From assembly GCA_030374805.1 (NCBI GenBank), contig JARGSG010000096.1, positions 62,001 through 126,000 on the forward strand: 64,000 bases of DNA, in the 5' to 3' direction. Both the position numbers and the translations under genes were made by a program. The DNA is from Gracilaria gracilis (Eukaryota > Rhodophyta > Florideophyceae > Gracilariales > Gracilariaceae). The notes below the pieces were generated by a model. The model was not told where the DNA came from and made no database searches. It saw only the letters and a list, made by a program, of their open reading frames with translations. Positions 54,419 to 61,328 of the stretch are shown in pieces (position 1 is the stretch's first letter; each line of letters opens with the position of its first letter).

Positions 54419-57400
54419 ATGCCCGGCCCGCCGTCGCCGCTTCTCTTCCTGCCGCCCACTCCTCTCCGTCCGCCCACGCTTCTCCGTCCGCTCCCAGTGC
54501 TCGTTCGCTCCGCGCGCCGCTTCCCTTCCGCATGTCAGCGCGACGCGCCGCGCGCCGCGCAAGGCTGGCATGCGCGCCAGTCCTCCGCTCTCAACCAGGA
54601 TACTTCGGCCGACCGATACATCGACCTGCATACTATGCAGGTCATCCGCGCCGCGAACGCTCATCTGTGTGATACGCCGCATCCCAATACTTCCTTTGGG
54701 CTGTTTGATGGCCATGCCCCGCTTTCAGACGCCGCGCAGAGCGAGCATATTCGAGAGCTGCTTTTCACCGCCGATACTGTGCCATTGTCAGAGCCGCAGA
54801 AGGACGTTGTACAGGCCTTGTTGTCAAGACGCTCTGCGCTTTTTGTTGCGCCCACGTCGCGTGATAAGCACCCACTGCTCGTTGATGTTGTCATGAGGAG
54901 CCGCCTGTGGAAGGAGCTTATCGTGTATTGCGCCGACTCTCCTCGGGCAGCAGAGGCTGCCTATACGTTGTTGTGCGCGCAGTTGCCAGCTGATCGCCGC
55001 CATGAGGTTCAATTGCACCTTGACAGCCTGCCGCAGAAGCGCAACCCACACACTGACGGCTTTGGGGTGATCATTACTTCTCCGCCACTCGTGCGCTCTG
55101 CCCTTGCAGACTGTGATGAAAGCGACTGGTTACAGAACACAGCCATATTCTTTGTCGATACGCTCACGCATTCAAATGCTACGCAGTGGGAGGAGATTCT
55201 TCTTGCATTGCCCAGTCGAATACTGCTTTGCGTCTTCACCACTGATTTGCCGTATGCGGATCACCAATTACTTCCCCTTTGGTTGGAGACCATTCAAAAC
55301 TCCATGATATCCGTCACGCCTTCGAGGGAAGCTTCATTTGCGCACCGCATTGAAAACCCTCAACATTCCCCTTTGCTCCGAACTTTTGCTTATAATGCAG
55401 CAACCCATGACTCACCTGTGCAGGTATCTTTAACTTTACTCAAACAGATGTTTGATAACAGATCTCAATTATCTTTTGTGCCCAAGTATAGCGAATGCTT
55501 TTTGCATGGTATCAAGATGATTCCAACGGAAAACCCATCAACCTTACTTTTTCGAAACGCGGAGGAAGCCAAGTTTGCCGACATTGCCGCTCTAGTGGTT
55601 TCCGATGCGAAGACTATCGTCAGGAGTTCTCGAAGAAAACGACGCAGACCGGGAAAGGGCAAGGAACGAACGGCCTCCTCTCGAGCGGCTGCGAAGAAGA
55701 GAAGAGACGCTGCATACGGATCATCCTTGCTGTTTCCCGCTATCGCATTTGTGACTGGGCGTGGCTCGACAGAGAACGCTGCGCGTGCTGTGGAGAGTGC
55801 CATGGGAGATGAGCTTAGTCTTTTGTGGGATGACGACAGTCGTGAGCATGTTGAAGATATTGTGGAGGCGTTCAAAACTGAGAATGAGAGTGGTCTGACT
55901 GATACCGATGTTGGTGTTTTGGAGGTTTTGCTGTCAGGAATTGGTATCGTGCATGCAGGAGTGTCACCTGCTGTGCGAGTGGTGGCTGAGGAGCTGTTCA
56001 GGGCTGGTCTTGTACCTCTTTTGTGTGCTGATTCTTTTCTTGGATCAACGGAGATTTTGGCTATGCCATGTGCTAAGAGTATTCTGATTGACGCTTCTGC
56101 CATTGGGGTGTGTGATGACGCTACGAAGGGGCTTGTTGGCGCTGCGACTGTGGCTGCGTTAGCTGGCAGGGCGCAGAAGGATGATGTAGGCAATCTGTTG
56201 TTTTTGTGGTACGACGAATCTGTTGATGATGAAACGGCGGGGTATGAGATTACGTCTACACTTTTGCACCGCATGTTTTTGCGCGATGAGAACGAGTTTG
56301 ATGATTACTCCACCTCGTCTCGGATGAATCGAACGGCGGTTGGTGACTTTGGGGAATATCCGGGCGAAAAGCCGCACTGCGTTTTGTCGTCGTCGTACGG
56401 AGGTGTGTTGCGTAGTGTGCGGCGTTTTGGCACGGACGGATATGAATCGATTTTCGAGTACACACTGAATTCATATCGGGGGTGGCTGGAAAGAGCGGCA
56501 ATCAGGGCGACTTTGGAACGGCTCGGCGTGGAGAAAGCGGCCATTTCTTCACGGCTTGAATGTGAGGATTGGGGGACAATTGCGGAACATGAGCGACGAG
56601 AAGCAAAGGTGGATGAACTGAAGCGAGTGCTGAGAGCGATGGAAACGCGTTACACTGCAGTGCTGTCAAGGCGCGTACTGAATGAACTGGGAGGCAGTTC
56701 ACCCGGGAGGCTGATTGGGGTGGTTGTGCCAAACGACGCGGAGAGCAATGGATTGGCGGAACAACGGTGGTTACTGGGAGGGGAGGAGGGCGTGGGCGCT
56801 ACCGCAGAGGGGGAAAGCGACGAACGCAATGCGAAGGCGGACAGGGCTGAAGATGTGGCGGGAAGCAGCAAGCTGGTGGCAAAAGAGAAGGAATCATGGA
56901 AGGAGCGCATGGTTTCAGCGGTTTTCGTCACTGTGCTTGATCAGGACAAGGACGGGAAACGCATCAGCGGGATGGAAAGCGGGCATCTGGTGGTGTGCAT
57001 CATGGCGGATGGGTTGTGGACAATTGTACCATTATCGGATGTGGTGGCGCTGGCTGGTGAGAATGAGAAGATGGTGGCAAACGTGGACCTGTTGATGATG
57101 CCGCACCCCGCGACGTTTGACGTGGAGCCGCAATCGCAGCATGCGACGTGCAGGCCGATCGACGAGGTGGAGCAGGAGGCGGTGTGCCGCATCTCGGACG
57201 AACTGATTGCGCTGGTGGCAAGCGAGGAGAGACCGGAGCTGGCAGCGTGCACGATAGCGGAATTCGAAACGCAGAAGAAACGGGTGGCAGTGGCGCAGGG
57301 GCTGCTTGAACAGTCGATGTGGTACGGGAAGGAGGAGGAAATCGTGGAGCTGCGAAAGCTGAGAAGAAGGGTAGCAAAGCTGGGGGACGAGATGGAGTGG

Positions 57401-58552
57401 CTGCAAAAGCGCGAAAACGAGCTGGAGGAGGAGCTGTTCAACAAGCACAACGACCACCGCAGCAACCAGCAGGCGGTGATGGCGGTGATGGAGGACTGCC
57501 ACGGGGTGACGGTGCACGGGGAGTGCAGCATGGAGATGACGCCGATCGGGGAGCTGGGATCGGTGCTGCCGTGCGAGTTCCCGCTGTTCGCGGGCGCTTG
57601 CGTGTGCCTGATCGACGAGCTGGGCTCGCTGTCGGCGGCGCAGTTCGCGGCGGTGGTGGCGCTGGTGGTGTGCGGCGAGGAGGGGTGGGAAGCGAAGGCG
57701 GCGGCGCGACAGCAGCAGTTTGACGAAGAGGGGCGCATCGGCGGCAGCGGGGAGCGCGAGCTGCGCGCGGAGCGCGAGGAGGATGAAGAGGATGAGGAGG
57801 ACGTGCGGCTGGACCTGTCCATACTGCAACGCGACGGGGGCGCGGACAGCATGGGCGGCAACATGCACATGGAGATGGAGATGGACAAGGATGGCGCGCC
57901 CTGGGCGGTGAAGGTGGGCGGGGTGCCGGAGCGCGTGACGGCGACGGTGGGCGAGATCTGGCAGGCGCTCAAGCAGCTGCACGAGCGGCACGTGCACGAC
58001 GACGAGTCGCGTGCGTGGAGCGTACGCGACATTGCGCCCGGCGCGCTCAACACGGCGGCGGCCGAGGCGGTGCGCGCCGTGGCGGAGGAGGACGGCGGCG
58101 GCGGCGGGTGGGCGCGCGCGGTGCGCGCGCTGCGCGGCGACGCGCACGGCGCGGCGCGGCAGCTGAGGCGCGTGCGCGCGGCGCTGCAGGTGGTGGCGGC
58201 GCACGACGCGGCGGACGGCGATGTGCGGCGCGTGGCGGCGGCGGCGCGCGACGCGCTGGCGCGCGCGCCGCATGCCACGGCGCTGACGCGCGCCACGCTG
58301 GCGGTGGCGGACGGCGTGGCGGAGCGGCTGGTGGCCGGCGGCGCGTACGAGCGGTGGTGGCGCGGCGCGCGCGACGCGCTGACGGCGGCGGCGGCGGCGG
58401 CGACGGCGGCGGCGGCGACGGCGGCGGCGACGGCGTCGGCGGTCGGCGATGGGGACGATGGGGACGATGGGGACGGTGGCGACGGTGGCGACGAAGGGGT
58501 GGGGCGGCGAGGCGCGGCGATGGCGGCGGCGGAGCTAATGGAGCCGTCGTAG
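54419..58552 (+). CDS. Ski2/ISE2-like protein with degenerate helicase motifs, probably plastid-targeted
   Basis: A 1377-residue protein that follows the Ski2/Mtr4 DExH helicase architecture but lacks its catalytic residues. Motif I is APTSRDKH (144-151; canonical APTSAGKT). Motif II is VDTLTH (246-251; DEVH). Motif III is FTTDLP (273-278; SATxPN). The motif V region is ADSFLGSTEILAMP (from 537; ATETFAMGVNMP). Motif VI is ALAGRAQK (580-587; QMAGRAGR). Between them the framework is retained: QWEEILLALPSRI, then FPAIAFVTGRGS, GIGIVHAGVSPAVR, and SSYGGVLRSVRRFG typical of ISE2-like C-terminal regions, ending in a DSHCT-like helical domain. The N-terminus (MPGPPSPLLFLPPTPLRPPT, then Arg/Ser-rich) is transit-peptide-like. 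The last 100 residues are Ala/Asp/Gly low complexity. The frame is long, open and well composed, so it is a working pseudo-enzyme rather than a decayed gene (inference). Confidence 0.8.
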   Translation: MPGPPSPLLFLPPTPLRPPTLLRPLPVLVRSARRFPSACQRDAPRAAQGWHARQSSALNQDTSADRYIDLHTMQVIRAANAHLCDTPHPNTSFGLFDGHAPLSDAAQSEHIRELLFTADTVPLSEPQKDVVQALLSRRSALFVAPTSRDKHPLLVDVVMRSRLWKELIVYCADSPRAAEAAYTLLCAQLPADRRHEVQLHLDSLPQKRNPHTDGFGVIITSPPLVRSALADCDESDWLQNTAIFFVDTLTHSNATQWEEILLALPSRILLCVFTTDLPYADHQLLPLWLETIQNSMISVTPSREASFAHRIENPQHSPLLRTFAYNAATHDSPVQVSLTLLKQMFDNRSQLSFVPKYSECFLHGIKMIPTENPSTLLFRNAEEAKFADIAALVVSDAKTIVRSSRRKRRRPGKGKERTASSRAAAKKRRDAAYGSSLLFPAIAFVTGRGSTENAARAVESAMGDELSLLWDDDSREHVEDIVEAFKTENESGLTDTDVGVLEVLLSGIGIVHAGVSPAVRVVAEELFRAGLVPLLCADSFLGSTEILAMPCAKSILIDASAIGVCDDATKGLVGAATVAALAGRAQKDDVGNLLFLWYDESVDDETAGYEITSTLLHRMFLRDENEFDDYSTSSRMNRTAVGDFGEYPGEKPHCVLSSSYGGVLRSVRRFGTDGYESIFEYTLNSYRGWLERAAIRATLERLGVEKAAISSRLECEDWGTIAEHERREAKVDELKRVLRAMETRYTAVLSRRVLNELGGSSPGRLIGVVVPNDAESNGLAEQRWLLGGEEGVGATAEGESDERNAKADRAEDVAGSSKLVAKEKESWKERMVSAVFVTVLDQDKDGKRISGMESGHLVVCIMADGLWTIVPLSDVVALAGENEKMVANVDLLMMPHPATFDVEPQSQHATCRPIDEVEQEAVCRISDELIALVASEERPELAACTIAEFETQKKRVAVAQGLLEQSMWYGKEEEIVELRKLRRRVAKLGDEMEWLQKRENELEEELFNKHNDHRSNQQAVMAVMEDCHGVTVHGECSMEMTPIGELGSVLPCEFPLFAGACVCLIDELGSLSAAQFAAVVALVVCGEEGWEAKAAARQQQFDEEGRIGGSGERELRAEREEDEEDEEDVRLDLSILQRDGGADSMGGNMHMEMEMDKDGAPWAVKVGGVPERVTATVGEIWQALKQLHERHVHDDESRAWSVRDIAPGALNTAAAEAVRAVAEEDGGGGGWARAVRALRGDAHGAARQLRRVRAALQVVAAHDAADGDVRRVAAAARDALARAPHATALTRATLAVADGVAERLVAGGAYERWWRGARDALTAAAAAATAAAATAAATASAVGDGDDGDDGDGGDGGDEGVGRRGAAMAAAELMEPS

Positions 58553-58613
58553 ACACTCTAGCTAGAACGTTACCCCTGGTAGTAGATACATTGGTGTGCT
58601 TTACCAGGAAAAA

Positions 58614-59732
58614 TTATGGGACGCGCTTGGAGTAGGCGTACAGCGTGGCGCCGTTGGCGCCCAGCGCGCGCAGCGACATGCGCGAGCCGTCAAAGCGCAC
58701 GGCCAGCAGCCCGTGCACGGCGCGCCCCCACACGGTGCGGCCGTGCGCGGCGCGGCGCGCGCGCAGCGGCAGCACGTCGCAGCAGCGCCGCCAATGCGCC
58801 TCCTGCGCGCGCGGCGGGCGCTCGATGCGGTGCAGTTTGCTGCCGGCGCCGCTCACCAGGTGCTCGCCGCCGTGCGCGTCCTGCAGATGCATGAGCGAGT
58901 GCTCGTGCCCCGACACGTACGCCAGCATGCGCCGCCGGTACGGCCGTAGCAGCGGCCGTAGCGCCGCGCGCAGCGACGGCGTGCCCAGATGGTCGGCGAT
59001 GGACATGGTGTACATGTTGTGGTGGCCCACCAGCACGAAGCGCGCGCGCGCCGGCAGCGCCGCCAGCGTGCCCGCCAGCCAGCGCAGCTGCTGCTGCGCG
59101 CCGCTGCTGCCGCGCGACAGCACCAACGGCGTGGTGTCCAGGAACAGCGCCGTGAGCGACGGCGACAGCCGGCGCGCAAAGTACGGCGCCGGCATGGTCC
59201 AGCGGCTGGACACGCGCGAGTAGTTCACCTGCGCCTGGATGCTGCCCTGGTGGTCGTGGTTGCCGAGCGCCACCAGCCACGGCACGTCGGCCAGCGCCGG
59301 CTGTCGGTACACGTGCTCGAACGACGAGTTGAACTGCCGGTCCGTCACGCTAGACACGCCCGTCTTGTAGAAGTTGTCGCCGGTGGAAAGTACCACCACG
59401 CGCCGCGAGTGGCTTCGCTCCTCCTCCACGGCGCGCGCCAGCGCCTCCGCCACGGCCGGCTGCCCGTGCTGCGCCTCGCGCCCCCAGTCGCCGATCACCA
59501 GCATGCTCACGCTGTGCTGCGCCGCCTCTTCAACCGCCGCCGCCGCCACGCTGCGCGCGCGCAGCAGCAGCAGCGCGCACAGCACGCACAGCGCGCCGAC
59601 CGTCAGCACGGCCGCCACGCCGATCGGCCAAGCAGCCGCGCCACGCCGCCGCGCGTCGCAAGCGCCAGCGGCGCGCAGCAGCGGTTGCGATTCTTCTCGC
59701 TGTTGTGTGTTCATCATGGTGGTGCAACTCAA
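58614..59732 (-). CDS. ACP5-type purple acid phosphatase, type II membrane-anchored
   Basis: A 372-residue metallophosphatase. One hydrophobic anchor (WPIGVAAVLTVGALCVLCAL, about 36-55) follows a short cytoplasmic tail. The five metal-binding blocks are present in order: VIGDWG, STGDNFYKTG, ALGNHDHQG, VLVGHHNMYT and VSGHEHSL, matching the GDxG, GDxxY, GNH, VxxH and GHxH pattern. The tyrosine of GDNFY is the charge-transfer ligand that gives the purple colour. It hydrolyses phosphate monoesters at acid pH in a vacuolar, Golgi or extracellular compartment, and in algae often serves phosphate scavenging. Length fits the small (mammalian TRAP-like) class. The stop lies 61 bases from that of the Ski2-like gene. 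Codons are extremely GC-rich. Confidence 0.93.
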   Translation of the reverse strand: MSCTTMMNTQQREESQPLLRAAGACDARRRGAAAWPIGVAAVLTVGALCVLCALLLLRARSVAAAAVEEAAQHSVSMLVIGDWGREAQHGQPAVAEALARAVEEERSHSRRVVVLSTGDNFYKTGVSSVTDRQFNSSFEHVYRQPALADVPWLVALGNHDHQGSIQAQVNYSRVSSRWTMPAPYFARRLSPSLTALFLDTTPLVLSRGSSGAQQQLRWLAGTLAALPARARFVLVGHHNMYTMSIADHLGTPSLRAALRPLLRPYRRRMLAYVSGHEHSLMHLQDAHGGEHLVSGAGSKLHRIERPPRAQEAHWRRCCDVLPLRARRAAHGRTVWGRAVHGLLAVRFDGSRMSLRALGANGATLYAYSKRVP

Positions 59733-60015
59733 GCTGCGCCAGACTCAACAGCAGCAGCGAGCTCGCAGCCACGGCCGCCGCGCGCGCGGCCTTTTATCGG
59801 CATTGGAGATAGCGCCGGAGATGCGCGCACCGTATCTACGCCAGCGCGGGCGCGATGTGTCCGCACGTCCACGGCGCGCTATGCGCACCACTAAAGTGCA
59901 GCGCGCGCGCCCATTGGCCGCAGCGCCTCGTTCACAGCCGCCCGCTTGCCCCAATTCGCCACGGCGCGCGCCGCTTCGAATAATATTGAATAGTATTGAA
60001 GAGCTGTGCACGCGC

Positions 60016-60066
60016 CCACGTCATCCACGTCATCCACGTCGGCCAGTCAGCCACGTCGGCCACGTC
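60016..60066. promoter_or_regulatory. array of five CCACGTC elements (ACGT-core, bZIP-type)
   Basis: CCACGTC starts at 60016, 60025, 60034, 60051 and 60060, with 9-base steps inside each block. The ACGT core is the usual target of plant-type bZIP factors. The array sits between the divergent acid phosphatase and GATA genes. Confidence 0.7.
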
Positions 60067-60222
60067 GGCAGTGACAATGGCGCCAGCGCGGCAGTGCACA
60101 GCCACAGCAGCGCACGTCCTCCCGGCGAGTGGCGCGCACGGCGCACGGCGCGTGCGCGCGCACACAATGTGTGAGATAAGGGGCGGCAGCGCGGCGGCAG
60201 GTGAGCGCGCGCGCGCGTGCGC

Positions 60223-60272
<50 letters not shown>

Positions 60273-60291
60273 GTGTGTGTGCGTGTGCGCG
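60223..60291. repeat. GT dinucleotide microsatellite
   Basis: About 69 bases of almost pure (GT)n with two GC interruptions, 170 bases before the probable start of the GATA gene. The frames of alternating Cys-Val or Val-Cys that cross it are artefacts of the repeat. Confidence 0.9.
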
Positions 60292-60458
60292 AGCAACCGC
60301 CACTGCAGCAGCCGCACGCGCGCGCCTCCACCGCCGCCACCTCCCGCCTCCCGCATCGCCGCCACCTCCCGCATTGCCGCCGCCTCTCGCATCGCCGCCG
60401 CCTCCCCGCATCGCCGCCATCGCGCTCCGCCTCCGCGCCCCCCTCCCCCTCCCCCCAC

Positions 60459-60721
60459 ATGCGCTGCGTGCACTGCCACACCACCGAGACGCCGCTGTGG
60501 CGCGCCGGTCCGGCCGGCCCCAAGACGCTGTGCAACGCGTGCGGCGTGCGCTGGAAGAAGACGGGCTCGCTGGTGGCGCGCTCCAAGCGCGCGCCGCCGC
60601 CCGACTCCTCCGTGCTTCGCAAGCGCGCGCGCCCCAACGCCGTGCCCGCCCCCGCGCCCACCACCACCGCCGCCGCCGCCGCCGCCGCCGTCGCCGCCGT
60701 CGCGTCCTCGGGCGCCGACGC

Positions 60722-60752
<31 letters not shown>

Positions 60753-61154
60753 GCGCCGCGTCCGGTGTCAGTGTTCCGCGCGGCGGACGCGGCGCGCGCG
60801 CGCTACGACTCGGTGTTCTCGGGGCTCATGGTGGTGCACCGCAAGGAGCTGCTGGCGCCGCCGCCGCGCCGCGCGCGCGTCACGCCCGCCGCCGCGCCGC
60901 CCGTGCCCGACGCCGCCGACGCCGACGCGCCGTCGCGCACGCCGTGCGCCAGCCCGCCGCCGCTCGACGTGGAAAGCGCCGCCGCCGCCAGCGTGTTCGT
61001 CACGGAGGTGCACGCGCCCAGCCCTAGTCCGAGCCCGCCGCCCATCCCGCGCGTGCAGCGCGCGTCGCGCGGCGCCGGCTTCCGCCTGCGCCTGTCAGTG
61101 CTCAACGACGCCTCCAACGCCTCCGCCTCCGCCTCCGCCGCGCCCACGTCGTGA
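60459..61154 (+). CDS. GATA-type zinc-finger protein
   Basis: A 231-residue protein that begins directly with the finger: [20 protein letters not shown], then [19 protein letters not shown]. The spacing is C-x2-C-x18-C-x2-C, with the TPLWR and LCNACG signatures of GATA factors and a basic tail (ARSKR) that would contact DNA. The rest is low complexity: a run of about 10 Ala and of 8 Pro, then Ala/Pro-rich sequence. ATG 60459 is chosen because everything upstream in frame is GT repeat or C-rich leader. With the finger at the very N-terminus it resembles short plant and fungal GATA proteins. It is probably nuclear; targets are unknown. It converges on ATR. Confidence 0.88.
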
Positions 61155-61328
61155 GCGTGAGCGCGCCACCACGCCGCCAGCGCCCTGTACCACCACCACC
61201 ACCACCGCCACCACCACCACCATCACCAACCCCAGTAAACCAAACGAAAAAAAAAAACGGCGGCTGCGGAGCGCGTCATGTGACCAGTGACTGTGAGAAA
61301 GAGTGAGTCTGTTCGTTCGTTCACTCTC

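Larger units (their letters stand above)
59733..60458. promoter_or_regulatory. divergent region of the acid phosphatase and GATA genes
   Basis: About 730 bases. It contains CATTGGCC at 59912-59919, a five-copy CCACGTC array (60016-60066) and a GT microsatellite (about 60223-60291), both listed separately. The stretch from 60300 to 60458 is C-rich with CGCCGCC repeats and probably a 5' leader. Confidence 0.5.

Noticed and set aside
56941-58296. Minus-strand ORFs of 413 and 451 codons opposite the Ski2-like gene
   Set aside because: They are mirror frames of a GC-rich gene, with Arg/His/Ser/Pro-dominated composition and no motif. The plus-strand frame has family similarity.
60201-61290. Long plus-strand frames with alternating Cys-Val and Val-Cys
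   Set aside because: These come from the GT microsatellite and C-rich leader. Only the portion from 60459 in one frame encodes a recognisable domain.
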